In this document: positions 22,025-33,944 of the stretch, piece by piece
Layout of the letters: every line of letters starts with the position of its first letter
How positions within the stretch are numbered: position 1 is the first letter of the stretch
Assembly (NCBI GenBank): GCA_905116865.2
Contig: CAJHNH020002004.1
Span: 66,565 to 130,564 of the forward strand
From: Candidula unifasciata
Lineage: Eukaryota; Mollusca; Gastropoda; Stylommatophora; Geomitridae
Direction: 5' to 3'
Length of the DNA stretch: 64,000 nt
Notes under the pieces: model-generated
What the model saw: the letters and a program-made list of their open reading frames with translations, nothing else
The model's database searches: none
What the model was told of the DNA's origin: nothing
Made by a program: the position numbers and the translations under genes

Positions 22025-22215
22025 TGTATCGGTCTCTGTGTCTTAAGCGTTGCGAACGTGCTTCGTAATTCCTAGATACCTGGTTTAATTCTCGCTGCAG
22101 GCGTTTTCTCAGCAAACCGACTTGCTAGCCGTTTAGAAAGCAATGGCAAACTACTGAACGAAGAGTGCCTAGTAAAGTCGACCAGCCAGAACAGCTAATT
22201 CTACGGCATTCCGTA
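22025..22215 (+). repeat. SINE S3 copy (diverged)
   Basis: Contains 'gtctctgtgtcttaagcgtt', 'gcgaacgtgcttcgtaattc', 'gcaatggcaaactactgaac' and 'ccgtaaactgtaaaggatgc', in the same order as the 7215 copy with a degraded B-box (ggtttaattc). Confidence 0.7.
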
Positions 22216-22254
22216 AACTGTAAAGGATGCGAAGTTAATGTCTTAGTTGTGTGT

Positions 22255-22345
22255 GCAGTAGCAGTAGTGACAGCAGCAGCAACAGCAGTAGTAGTAGTAG
22301 TAGTAGTAGCAGCAGTAGCAGCAGTAGGAGAAGCACTAGTAGCAG
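22255..22345. repeat. (CAG)n/(TAG)n microsatellite
   Basis: GCA/GTA trinucleotide run. A similar run is at 22998-23040. Confidence 0.85.
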
Positions 22346-22364
22346 CAGCTAGTTAGTTAGTCTT

Positions 22365-22990
22365 TCCTTTTGTGTCAAGTGCGGCACATAGGGCAGAGGT
22401 CATGACTCTCCATGCATGGCGGTTCGTTGCAATCTGTTGTAGGTCTTGGATGTTTGAGTGGCCCATGAGTTAGCCTTCCCTGATGATAGTTCTACATAGG
22501 GTTTCCTTTGGTCTTCCACGATATCTTTTCCCCTGTGGTGTCCAAATGAGGGCTTGGTAAGGAAGTCTTGATTTATCCATTCTAAGGGCGTGGCCGACTT
22601 AGTTCCAGCGGCGTTTTCGTATAAAATTAGACACATACTTTTGCCTGGATTCTTGCCTTATTTGTGTATTGGTTCGGAAATCTGACCATTTGAAATTTAG
22701 TATTTTTCTAAGGCATTTATTTTCAAAACTGTCTAATTTTGTGTGTATAGTTTTCGTTGATTTCCAGCTCTCGCATCCATAGGTCAGTACTGGAATCACA
22801 AAAGAATTGAAGATCTTGAGTTTTGTGTGTTTGCTAAGTGTCTTTGATTTCCAGATGTTGGACAGTTTATTAAAGGCACTAGATGCCAGTGCTATTCTAA
22901 ATGGTATTTCTGGTGCGGTATCTCCTGTAGATGACATCTTGCTCCCTAGATAAGTGAAACTGTTGACTTTTTCAAGGCTGTTGTTGTTCA
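22365..22990 (-). pseudogene. LINE reverse-transcriptase thumb and C-terminal fragment
   Basis: On the minus strand: 'YLGSKMSSTGDTAPEI', 'IWKSKTLSKHTKLKIFNSFV', 'PVLTYGCESWKSTK', 'NKCLRKILNFKWSDFRTNT', then after a frame break 'RGRPKETLC' and 'HAWRVMTSAL'. These follow the standard order of LINE ORF2 thumb and C-terminal segments. Frameshifted and 5'-truncated. It lies in intron 11 of gene A. Confidence 0.85.
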
Positions 22991-23534
22991 GCGTGATGTA
23001 GCAGCAGCAGTAGTAGTAATAATAGCAGTAGTAGTAGAAGGAGACGGAGAAGAAAGAGAAGAAGTCTAGACAGGTAGTGCTAGCTGCTTTTTTGAGCAGA
23101 TGTCCGCTGTCAGCAGTGCACCAGAGTTGTCAGAGACGGGGCCTAGCCGGTAATAGTGCCCCATCTGTGCCTTCCTGGAAGAGTGGACGGATTTTCTGGG
23201 ATTTGTCATACTTCACTGGCATTGGGTTGCAGATCTAACCTTCAGTGATCATTCTAGAGGCAGAAGTGTAGTTAGTCAATCAGTCAGTCGGTCAACATTC
23301 ATCTCATGAAACTCATTTCCTCAAACCTCCCCTTCTCCCTCCGCTCCAAAGCTCTTTCACATTTGTCTATTCACATTCTATGATTTTCTGTCATATGGAG
23401 CCGTCTTAAGAACTGAAGGCTTCATTTACAGATGCGGCAGTCATGTCAGTCATACAAGTTATTTGTTCATTTCTCTTTTTATGATTTCTACCTGGATACA
23501 GAAATTTACTTACATAATCCTTTGCCGTCCTTTT

Positions 23535-23730
23535 TAGGATGCAATTTTTCGTTATTTGAAGCCCTACTCTGGCTCATGCCAGGGGCCGCTATATAGCCCG
23601 GTCATAATTATGGCCTAACGGCTGAACGCGGTTTCTGGGACCTCTCCACGGTGATCCTCATCCACATGGTGGCACTTTGTGTCATCGGGTGTTTATCGCT
23701 TGTGTGATGTCCTGGTTGGGTAGAAAGCCA
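23535..23730 (+). repeat. SINE family S5 copy
   Basis: Longest S5 copy: 'gcaatttttcgttatttgaa', 'gccaggggccgctatatagc', 'gaacgcggtttctgggacct' and 'gggtgtttatcgcttgtgtg', ending in a short (AGTC)n tail. Confidence 0.75.
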
Positions 23731-24468
23731 GTCAGTCAGTCGGATACAGAAATCGAACAACAAGGGCAATAAGTAATGGGCTGTTATGTGCATCTACAAT
23801 GTTTTTATCGTAAATTATCTCCCTTGTATTTTTTTTTTTTTTTTTAACAATGTACAAAAGTTGACTGAAAAATGAAACCTTCCTTATTCAGTAGCTACAA
23901 TACAAATGATATTGAAGAAGTAACGCACACTGTCAAACATATATGGAATTTACTGACTTTTTAACTAATTAAATTCTTTACATGTCCTAATTTTCGATAT
24001 ATTCTTCGCTAACATTTGTGACTACAGAAATATGAAACTAGGGCATAAACGCTTTGCACTTAACAGTGTTCTTATTTTCCTTGTGTGTTCATGTATACAT
24101 TTTTTTCATTGTCTAAATAACATGCTAAGCTTCATCTGTCCACCTTCTTTAAACACGCTGATTCCCAACGACCAATAGTGCTTCTATCAACTGTGCAGAT
24201 CCAAACCCAGCTAACGAACAGTTATAAATGTTTGTCACAGGTTTTTTTTTTTTTTTTGCAAACATAAATTTTACATTCCAGTGTTTCTAATGCATTGTCA
24301 TCGCCATCTAGTTTATCAGAAAAGTGCAGTTGTTCATTTTGTCGAAGTGAATTGCCATTTCGTACATTCAGTATTGATATTATATTTCAAATTTGAACCT
24401 TTAAAACATGCATGCTTCTGTCTTTATTATTTGTTGTCGGGAGTGAAGGAGAGGGGCAAAAATCTTCT

Positions 24469-24600
24469 TCTCTTCTTCTTCTTCTACTGTTTCTTCTTCT
24501 TCTTTTCTTCTTCTTCTTCTTCTTCTTCTTCTTCTTCTTCTTCTTCTTCTTCTTCTTCTTCTTCTTCTTTTCCTTCTTCTTCTTCCTCTTGTTCTTCGCG
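24469..24600. repeat. (TTC)n microsatellite at a SINE S2 tail
   Basis: About 130 bases of nearly pure TTC/CTT immediately before an S2 body. Other S2 copies have short (GAA)n tails at the same place, for example 'gaacgcaaagaagaagaaga' at 42510 (reverse). The poly-Ser/poly-Phe/poly-Lys frames are repeat products. Confidence 0.95.
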
Positions 24601-24870
24601 TTCGCCGGCTGCAAACTAGCGAAAAGTTCTAATATTTCGTCAACGTCTGGATTTTAATCTTAATCCAGAACTTGAATTTTGTGTGCACATTCATTTCACA
24701 CATCGGGCATATTTATGTGCAAACTGTTGGTTCTTCGCCTCTCAGACAGATATACTTCGACATTGACGAAAACACCACTGTCGAATTTTACGACATGCAT
24801 GTTGGGACCAGTAAGTCTATTTTCTCACCTTCTTTCCCTCATTAGACCTATTGGCCCACAAGGGGGAAAA
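24600..24870 (+). repeat. SINE family S2 copy
   Basis: Contains 'cggctgcaaactagcgaaaa', 'gaattttgtgtgcacattca', 'cctctcagacagatatactt' and 'gaattttacgacatgcatgt', in the S2 order. Confidence 0.72.
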
Positions 24871-24944
24871 GAGACTTTGTTGAACACCTCTAGTACTTAT
24901 GACACCAGATGCGGCTCTATTTTAAGCTCCTGCTGAATGCTAGC

Positions 24945-25085
24945 AGTTGTTGTTTATGATTGTCGTGTGGACGGCTTTTGTATTTATGGCCGTGGTGTAT
25001 AATGCTGCTGTGTTTACTGCTGTTCTGTTATGGCCGTTGTATTTATGCCTGTTTTAATTAGTTTTTGTATTTATTGTTTTTTGTG
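24945..25085. repeat. Diverged 15-bp repeat tract
   Basis: Units resembling 'gctgttgtatttatg' in loose tandem. They look like a decayed relative of the array at 25826. Confidence 0.55.
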
Positions 25086-25129
25086 TTATTGTTATATCTT
25101 GCGTTTAGGGACATCGAACCACGGGGTTT

Positions 25130-25168
25130 TACTACCCCCCCCCCCCCAACCCCCCCCCCCCCCCCCAC
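25130..25168. repeat. Poly-C tract
   Basis: Long C homopolymers split by AA, with similar G-tracts at 25502-25515 and 25630-25658. Length is unreliable in any assembly. Confidence 0.85.
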
Positions 25169-25825
25169 CCAATCTCCGATGTGTAAGGGGACTACGCTAA
25201 TCCTTGCTTCAAAGATGTATACAAGTTAACTTTTTTTTCTTCATCTCGTTGACTAACGAGCGAGTTTAGTTCCGAATAACAGGTCGTAAATGGAAGTGGT
25301 CGTAAGTTGAATGTATATTTTCCAACACTATTTTCCTTTAAGGGGGTTATAAAAATTGCTCATAAAACAAGCACAAACAAGTCAATTTGTGTACACATAA
25401 TTATCGTACATAATGTGAAAATTGCATGATGTCTACCCAGGTGCATCAGTTCCGGGAACATTTTGATACTATCAATGTAACATTTCTTTACTTTTTGTTG
25501 GGTGGGGGGGGGGGAGGGAAGGAAGAGGGTCGAAAGAGCAGATGGTCGTAAGTCGCACTGGTAGTAAGCCAAGGAGAAAGCGTTTCATTCTTTTTTTTAA
25601 AATTAAACTACTATTGTTTAATTTTTTTTTGGGGGGGGGGGTGGGGGGGGGGGGGGGCATTAAGCACCTATTTATTATGCACTTTTACCTCTTATGTCTG
25701 TAGGGCCCTCTCTCTTCCTGCGCCTACAACCCTTCCCCCAGAAGATGTGACAGGTGACTGAGGGCCCCGCCCTGCCCCTCCCCTCCCCCCACGAATATTT
25801 GTCTTTGTGCCGGCAACTCTAGTAG

Positions 25826-26370
25826 TTGATGGCTGTTGTGTTAATGGCTGTTGTGTTAATCGCTGGTGTGTCAATGGCTGTTGTGTTAATCGCTGTTGTG
25901 TTTATGGATGTTGTGTTTATGGATGTTGTGTTTATGGATGTTGTGTTTATGGATGTTGTGTTTATGGATGTTGTGTTTGATGGATGTTGTGTTAATGGAT
26001 GTTGTGTTTATGGATGTTATGTTTATGGATGTTGTGTTAATGGATGTTGTGTTTATGGATGTAGTGGTAATGGATGTAGTGGTAATGGATGTAGTGGTAA
26101 TGGATGTAGTGTTAATGGATGTTGTGTTAATGGATGTTGTGTTAAAGGATGTAGTGTTAATGGATGTTGTGTTAATGGATGTAGTGGTAATGGATGTAGT
26201 GGTAATGGATGCAGTGGTAATGGATGTAGTGTTAATGGATGTTGTGTTAATGGATGTTGTGGTAATAGATGTAGTGTTAATGGATGTTGTGTTTATGGCT
26301 GTTGTGTTAATGGCTGTTGTGTTTATAGCTGTCTGTTGTGTTTATGGCTGTTGTGTTTATGTCTGATCTG
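25826..26370. repeat. 15-bp minisatellite
   Basis: About 36 copies of 'gttgtgtttatggat' and variants (gtagtggtaatggat). Variants are clustered, which indicates local duplication. From 26370 to about 26800 the same period fades into degenerate units such as 'gttatatttatgact', an older flank. Frames of 183 and 156 codons result only because 15 is a multiple of 3. Confidence 0.95.
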
Positions 26371-27034
26371 TTCATAGTTGTTTTGTTTCATGACTTATTT
26401 GTACAGCTTTTTGATGTATTTAGGGTAGTTGCTTTTATGGCTGTTATATTTGTTATTGTTATAATTATAACTGTTAGGTGTATGACTGTTATATTTAGGA
26501 CTGTTGTATCTAACAATGTTAATATTGTGACATTCATATGTATGAGACAGTTTTATTTATGACTGTTAAATTTCTCAACCTTATATTTATGTCAGTTATA
26601 TTTGTGACATATTTAAAAGTGTTATATTTATGGCTGGTATATGTATGATTGTTACAGTTATTACTTTTACATTTAGGACTGTTAAATGTATTACTGTTAC
26701 TTTTATGACGGTTATATTTACGATATTTATATTTATAACTCTAATATTTACGACTGTTATATTTATGAATAATGCCACTGCTTTTGGTATTGTTGTCATT
26801 TTGGTTGTCATTCATGATATCTATTGCAGCTGTCGATTCTGTTGTTGATACTTGTCTGCTTGCCAGCCTCGTCAGTGTATCACACGTAGGCACATTCCAT
26901 TATCTGTGATGTCTCTAGTCTAAAGCTATATCAAGTTTCCACTTATATGACTGTGCTCCAGCTTAGTATCAAATGGGTCACTCTGCTTAAGTGACAGAAT
27001 GCGTAATGAGATCTTTCTCATCCCCTTAGCCCTC

Positions 27035-27235
27035 CTCGAGTTAACCGGCTGGAAACTGTGGTAGAAAATTCTGGTTCTACGTGCATTTCTTGACTTTCTT
27101 TCACTGCTGTAGTTATTCGTGCACATCCGTTTTACAGAGCTGGTTTATTTGTATGCAGACTATGGGTCCTCAATTTTCAGACAGATGCGCTCTAATAAGC
27201 TGCATTTGATGAAATGTACAGATGCAGTGGGTCAG
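27035..27235 (+). repeat. SINE family S2 fragment
   Basis: Shares 'gtgcacatccgttttacaga', 'gcagactatgggtcctcaat' and 'cagatgcgctctaataagct' with the S2 body. Diverged and truncated. Confidence 0.55.
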
Positions 27236-27246
27236 TTTGTGTGTTC

Positions 27247-29065
27247 TAAATTGAGATTTGTTTCCTAAATGGAGCTCTTTGACCTAAATGGAGCTCTTTG
27301 ACCTAAATGGAGCTCTTTGACCTAAATGGAGCTCTTTGACCTAAATGGAGCTCTTTGACCTAAATGAAGCTCTTTGACCTAAATGGAGCTCTTTGACCTA
27401 AATGGAGCTCTTTGACCTAAATGGAGCTCTTTGACCTGAATGGGGCTCCATGTTATAAATGGAGCTCTATGTCCTAAATGGAGCTCTATGTCCTAAATGG
27501 AGCTCTATGACCTAAATGGAGCTCTATGTCCTAAATGGAGCTCCATGTCCTAAATGGAGCTCCATGTCCTAAATGGAGCTCTATGTCCTAAATGGAAATG
27601 GAGCTCCATGTCCTAAATGGAGCTCTATGTCCTAAATGGAGCTCTATGTCCTAAATGGAGCTCTATGTCCTAAATGGAGCTCTATGTCCTAAATGGAGCT
27701 CCATGTCCTAAATGGAGCTCCATGTCCTAAATGGAAATGGAGCTCTATGTCCTAAATGGAGCTCCATGTCCTAAATGGAGCTCTATGTCCTAAATGGAGC
27801 TCTATGTCCTAAATGGAAATGGAGCTCTATGTCCTAAATGGAGCTCCATGTCCTAAATGGAGCTCTATGTCCTAAATGGAAATGGAGCTCTATGTCCTAA
27901 ATAGATCTCCATGTCCTAAATGGAGCTCTATATCCTAAATGGGACTCGATGTCCTATTTGGGGTTCTATGTCCTATATGGGGTTCTATGTCCTATATGGG
28001 GTTCTATGTCCTATATAGGGATCTGTTCTAAATGTAGCTCCATGTCCTAAATTGGTGTCTATGTCCTAAATGGAGCTCTATTTTGTTAATGCGGCTCTAT
28101 GTCCAAACTGGGGCTCTATGTCCCTAATGGGGCTCTATGTCCCTAATGGGGCTCTATGTCCCTAATGGGGCTCTATGTCCCTAATGGAGCTCTATGTCCT
28201 GAATGGAGCTCTATGTCCTGAATGGAGCTCTATGACCCTAATGGAGCTCTATGTCCCTAATGGGGCTCTATGTCCCTAATGGGGCTCTATGTCCCTAATG
28301 GAGCTCTATGACCCTAATGGGGCTCTATGTCATTAATGGGGCTCTATGTCCCTAATGGGGCTCTATGTCCCTAATGGGGCTCTATGTCCCTAATGGGGCT
28401 CTATGTCCCTAATGGGGCTCTATGTCCCTAATGGAGCTCTATGTCCTGAATGGAGCTCTATGTCCTGAATGGAGCTCTATGACCCTAATGGAGCTCTATG
28501 TCCCGAATGGGGCTATGTCCCTAATGGGGCTCTATGTCCCTAATGGAGCTCTATGACCCTAATGGGGCTCTATGTCATTAATGGGGCTTTATGTCCCTAA
28601 TGGGGCTCTATGTCCCTAATGGGGCTCTATGTCCCTAATGGGGCTCTATGTCCCTAATGGGGCTCTATGTCCCTAATGGGGCTCTATGTCCCTAATGGGG
28701 CTCTGTGTCCCTAATGGGGCTCTATGTCCCTAATGGGGCTCTATGTCATTAACGGGGCTCTATGTCCCTAATGGGGCTCTATGACCCTAATGGGGCTCTA
28801 TGTCATTAATGGGGCTCTATGACCCTAATGGGGCTCTATGACCCTAATGGGGCTCTATGTCATTAATGGGGCTCTATGACCCTAATGGGGCTCTATGTCC
28901 CTAATGGGGCTCTATGACCCTAATGGGGCTCTATGTCCCTAATGGGGCTCTATGACCCTAATGGGGCTCTATGTCATTAATGGGGCTCTATGTCCTAAAT
29001 GGAGCTTTATGTCTTAAATAGGGTTCTATTTCTTAAATAACGCTCTATGTCCTAAATGGGGTCCC
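27247..29065. repeat. 19-bp minisatellite, about 94 copies in layered subfamilies
   Basis: Unit 'ctaaatggagctctatgtc'. Blocks: 27263-27435 with 'ctctttgac'; 27440-27950 with 'ctc(t/c)atgtc', including 25-base variants with an extra 'ggaaat'; 27950-28020 'cctatatggggttctatgt'; 28100-28990 'cctaatggggctctatgtc', interleaved with 'gaccc' and 'cattaa' variants. It lies in intron 11 of gene A, about 1.8 kb. Confidence 0.96.
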
Positions 29066-29814
29066 TGAACCCACCTAAGAAGCGTGTTGTATTGTGGTAT
29101 CTGGGTAGGCAGTTAACAAACAACTGTCCCTAAGAAATCGGCTGTCTGTCAAACATCGCAGCTTCGCTGTAAACATGAGACCGCTCTATTTAGGACGGAT
29201 GAAGAATAAGATGTATGAAGTACACACTTAATCTCTGTTAAGCTCCGTTGTTGCCTTATACATTATGACGCTATCTACTGAGTTACACAACACATTGAAG
29301 ATGATATTTGTCAATGTTATGTAAACTTTACTCTGTGGCGTAGAAACCTAGATAATAAACAAGCAACTAGAAAATCCAACTAGTCTCCGTGGGTGTGGAT
29401 ATATAAAGTAAAAGTTCGTATTTCATGGAAACAAAAACAGTCAAATACAAAGGTTCTGAAAAGATTGGAAATGAAAAGAGACTTGCTGAAAGAAATTTTT
29501 AAAAGACAAGTGAAATATTTTGACAACATTACCTCTGTTAGCCTTAGCCGTTTCCACTTCTTTTTTCTAAACATGCTCAGATTATGGTAATAAATTATTC
29601 CATGTGAATAAGTTCAAGTTCACCGGGCAGTTAATAGAGTAGGAGTTAAATGTATAATTCGAATATAAAAATGTAATATAAAACTTGTCTGTAATAGAAC
29701 ATAAAAAAGAACAACACGTTATCTTTGAATCTGACAAGACAACGTATGATGACATTCTTGCTACAAAAAAGAGTTAAAAGACATGTCATTGTTTTCAAAA
29801 CACTACTGGGGAAA

Positions 29815-29940
29815 AAAAGTTGAAGACAAGACAGTGAGAAGTTGGCAACGATACGTCGAAGACAAGACAGTAAGAAGTGGGCAACGATACGTCGAAGACA
29901 AGACAGTAAGAAGTAGGCAACAATACAAGTAAAGGTCAAC
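29815..29940. repeat. 36-bp tandem triplication
   Basis: Three copies of a 36-base unit around 'gtcgaagacaagacagtaag' and 'caacgatac'. The 125-residue minus frame over it reflects this plus surrounding AT-rich sequence. Confidence 0.8.
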
Positions 29941-30373
29941 ATTGAGACATGGACAAACAAGAAATTTGCAGATCTGTCCATACGCCCCATACGGTTCTTT
30001 ATTTTTCCTTTAATCCCAAACATGGGCGCCAGAAATTGAGGGCTTAGGTACCCTGAGGCTTAAATGCCCCTTACCCCTGCAGCCATGCAAAGGTCTTCTT
30101 TTCAGTTTTTTTTTTTTTTTTTTGTATACGACATTATTTGCTAAATATTACTTAATATATTTAATTGCAATTCTGTAAGTTGTTATTATTATTATTGTTT
30201 TTATTATTGTTATTATTACTATTAATATTATTTATATTGTTGATGAATTACACAAAGTTTAACCTCTTAGTCCTTAGAAAATCTGCAAAGGGGCAGTGCT
30301 CCTCCAATGTTTTCATTGTGTCCACGCAATTTTTGGCTAGTACTGTGTAGAAGTGAATTTACAGAGATTAACA

Positions 30374-30725
30374 GAAAATACAGTTTGCCACTCGTGATAA
30401 AACCAGTTTGCCAGTTGTGATAAAACCAGTTTGCCAGTTGTGATAAAACCAGTTAGCCAGTTGTGATAAAACCAGTTTGCCAGTTGTGAAAAAACCAGTT
30501 TGCCAGTTGTGATAAAACCAGTTTGCCAGTTGTGATAAAACCAGTTTGCCAGTTGTGATAAAACCAGTTAGCCAGTTGTGATAAAACCAGTTTGCCAGTT
30601 GTGAAAAAACCAGTTTGCCAGTTGTGATAAAACCAGTTTGCCAGTTGTGATAAAACCAGTTTGCCAGTTGTGATAAAACCAGTTTGCCAGTTGTGAAAAA
30701 ACCAGTTTGCCAGTTGTGATAAATA
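30374..30725. repeat. 23-bp minisatellite with 115-bp higher-order period
   Basis: About 15 copies of 'cagtttgccagttgtgataa' plus 'aac'. The marked variants (agttagcc followed one unit later by gtgaaaaaacc) recur exactly 115 bases apart (30451 and 30566), a five-unit higher-order repeat. The array ends only about 30 bases before the acceptor of gene A's last exon. Confidence 0.94.
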
Positions 30726-30755
30726 ATTCAGGCGTCAATTTGTACTCACTCCCAG

Positions 30756-31003
30756 GTCCTGGCCGGACAGAGATGGACGTCTGCGGGAAGCTGGAAACAG
30801 GCAGAGACTATCTGCTTCAGCGGGCACACTACTGGCTGGAGAAAGGCGCGCTATCACCTCGACCACCATTAACAGATCTCGGCCTACGTATGCAGCGATC
30901 ACAGGCGATAACCAGCATGAAAGGTCACCAGACGATACAGCCTAGGGATCAAGATGTTCAGCAGCGCCAACGTGATGGTAGAATAAAAAGTCCACCGTCT
31001 TGA
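30756..31003 (+). CDS. Gene A exon 12 (terminal, with stop)
   Basis: Starts after acceptor actcactcccag (ending 30755). Two bases complete exon 11's last codon, then 81 codons and TGA at 31001-31003. Peptide includes GPGRTEMDVCGKLETGRDYL, QRAHYWLEKGALSPRPPLTD and a Gln/Arg-rich end (QDVQQRQRDGRIKSPPS). With the 11 upstream exons it closes a 595-codon frame without a stop. No AATAAA is seen in the next 150 bases. Confidence 0.74.
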
Positions 31004-32340
31004 TGTAGGATAAGAATAAGTGAATGCACTGCACATTGCCACCCTTTTGGGGGGGGGGGGGGGAGGGGGGGGGGGTCCTCTTATTCATTTATTAATGAAG
31101 AGTTGATAAACTGATAGTACCACTTGCTACCTGATTAAAAGTCCACCTATGTTTCTTTTTTAGTGTTGAATATCTTCCCGAACCTCTCTACACATCCCCT
31201 GATGAGTTAGTCATTGAGTCTATGGATTCCCTATGTGTTCTTTTGCACAGTCCATTTTATCCCATAGATTCTTCACCACATCCACTTTATCATATAGTAG
31301 CTCATCACAAAGAGTAGCCAGTCTATCAGCCTGTATGATAAAAGACATCACACAAAGAGTGAGACTGTGTGATGACCGGAGACGAACTATCCAAGAACAT
31401 GCTAACCAGACAGTCCGTCAGTCATGAAAAGATATTAAACCAAGCGAAAAATAGAACCAGTCAGCTTCACAATATCGTAAACATAAAAGGAAAAGTGAAC
31501 GTTACGAATAGAGAGTCTTCATCGGAACATTACCCGAATCTACAATACCATACGTACGAACAAGAATGAATAACATCAATTAACTGACGTATTTCAGACA
31601 GAAATCACATCTTTGTCAGGACGGTAAAATATCTTTACGTGTGTGTGGCCACTGGAAATAAATACTGGTCCTCAAAAACGCGAACAACAAAGGCTGCAAT
31701 TCAAAGCTGTTAGATAAATCTATGTTAGATTTTAAGTCCCCTGGGTGAACTGGCGCCCATAGGATGGATAATGAGGCTTCTTGAGAGACTAACGGACTCT
31801 ATCATTTGAATGACAAGATTACTGGAACCTTGTCTATCAGATACCCTGAGATCCCACCCTTCTCCCCCCCCCCACCCACCCCCGTATTATTTAGGGGTGA
31901 GCTGGGCTCTTCCGCGCCTAGGGAATGTACACAGAGGCTGTGCTCCCTGGGACCATGTATGAAAGTTTATTTTATAAGTGTACATTTGTTTATACCTTTT
32001 AATTACTTTAAAATATCATATATATCTTTTGGCCGTTCGGCAGATAATACTAATAATAATTATATGCATAATAACTAGGCTTAAGCCACTATACCCACAC
32101 CCCACCTCCTCCCCAAATTCTCTAAACATTTTTAAGGAGCTTAGCCCCGGCTGTCCCCTCCCCCCCCCCCCCAATGTTCTTTGTGTCAGGGCCCTTCATA
32201 AACACCGTTTATTTCAATCTTACCCCCGCCACCCCCCCCCCCCCCCCTTTTTCTCTTTGCCCCCTTCTATCCCTCCTTATATTTTTCCTTGAATAATCTA
32301 AGATTTTATCACAGAATATGAAATTCCTAGACATTGTGTA
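31004..32340. other. Region downstream of gene A
   Basis: No supported gene. Contains G/C homopolymers (31050-31075, 31866-31882, 32160-32172, 32231-32247) and otherwise unremarkable sequence. The transcript end of gene A should lie here but no clear polyadenylation signal was found. Confidence 0.4.
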
Positions 32341-32359
32341 TCCCTGATTTTTCTTTGTG

Positions 32360-33095
32360 ATCTGGTGTGTGTGTGTGTGTGTGTGTGTGTGTGATAGAGT
32401 GTGTGTGTATGAGAAAAAGGAAGTGTGTGTGAGAGAGAGGGAGTGTGTGTGTGAAAGAGAGTGTCTATGTGTGAGAGAGAGTGTGTGAGAGAGAGTGTGT
32501 GTGTGTGAGAGAGAGAGTATGTGTGTGAGAGAGAATGCGTATGAGAGACTGTATGAGAGAGTGTGTGTATGAGAGAGAGTGTGTGAGAGAGAGAGAGAGT
32601 GTGTGTGAGAGAGAGTATGTGTGAGAGAGAGAGAGTGCGCATGAGAGACTGTATGAGAGAGTGTGTGTATGAGAGAGAGTGTGTGTATGAGAGTGTGTAT
32701 GTATGAGAGAGTGTCTGTGTATGAGAGAGAGAGTGCGTGTGTGTGTATGAGAGAGAGTATGTGTATGAGAGAGTGTGTGTGTGTATGTATGAAAGAGAGA
32801 GTGAGAGAGAGTGTGAGAGAGTGTGTGTGTATGAGAGAGTGTGTGTGAGAGAGAGTGTGTGTGTGTATGAGAGAGAGTGTGTGTATGACAGAGAGGGAGT
32901 GTATGAGAGAGAGTGTATAAGAGAGAGTGTGTATAAGAGAGAGTGTGTGTATGAGAGAGAGTGTGTATATAAGAGAGTGTGTGTGTATGAGAGAGAGTGT
33001 GTATGAGAGAGAGAGTGTGTATGAGAGAGAGTGTGTGTACTAGAGAGAGAGTGTTTGTATGAGAGAGTGTATATGAGAGTGTGTGTGTGTGTGTA

Positions 33096-33130
<35 letters not shown>
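32360..33130. repeat. Compound (TG)n/(GA)n array
   Basis: Alternating GTGTGT and GAGAGA with interspersed TATGA, about 770 bases. The 312-residue minus frame (SLSYTHTHSL type) and the plus frames are repeat translation. GA and CA runs continue at 33285-33342 and 33405-33515. Confidence 0.96.
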
Positions 33131-33289
33131 ACAAGCACGGCGGTATTAGAACGGAATCAGACAGCATGACCGACATAAATAACACCAGATGGTTGAATAC
33201 ACACACACACACACCACTGACGGTTGACATAAACAAGCCGTTTTAATTGTGTGTTTAGGTGGTTGTTTGTAGGCGTGTGTGTGAGTGAA

Positions 33290-33323
<34 letters not shown>

Positions 33324-33944
33324 AGAGAGAGAGAGAGAGAGACCATGCGATAGTATCAGTTAAATACCATACACAAATGTTGTTAAATCATTAACAGGCA
33401 ATAGCAGACACACACACACATACAAGCACACACACACACATACAAGCACACACACACATACAAGCACACACACACACATACAAGCACACACACACACACA
33501 TACACGCACACACACGGATACAAACAATTGAACGTTAAAGTGGAAGGTGGCCTATTCTTCTTTTGTCTGCGTTCGGAAAATTGGGACGGTGATTTGCGGT
33601 GTACAGCTAGGCTGCGATGTCCGCACCTTTCGGCTTAACAGATTTCAGCAAACTCCAATTTATTCTCCTTCTAAGAGATGTTGATAGTTTGGGTCCATTA
33701 CAGATACTAAATTTTTTGTGTTTCATGCAAAATACACAAACATCCAGGGGCGCCGCAAAGAAAGTAGTATTTGGGGAAGTGGGGGGGCCCTCAATTCGAC
33801 ACCCCCTCCACACACCAGTGGAGGGTAGCCTCTTATGTGAACAAATTCCCACATCTAGTGTTCTCAGATCCCCCCCCCCCCCCCCCCCCCCAGACAGTCT
33901 TTCTGTCGTAAACAACTGCTGTTTCTAGATTAACTCTGGCAGAA

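Noticed and set aside
24387..24657. Poly-Lys, poly-Ser and poly-Phe frames
   Set aside because: Translation of the TTC microsatellite in three frames.
25826..26377. 183- and 156-codon frames (Gly/Cys-rich and MDVV repeats)
   Set aside because: Two overlapping frames of a 15-bp array; a shadow of the period.
12179..30725. CRISPR-like regular repeats (30, 42, 23 bp)
   Set aside because: There are no unique spacers between units, the host is eukaryotic and there are no cas genes. These are head-to-tail minisatellites.
32298..33236. 312-codon minus frame (SLSYTHTHSL)
   Set aside because: TG/GA microsatellite translation.
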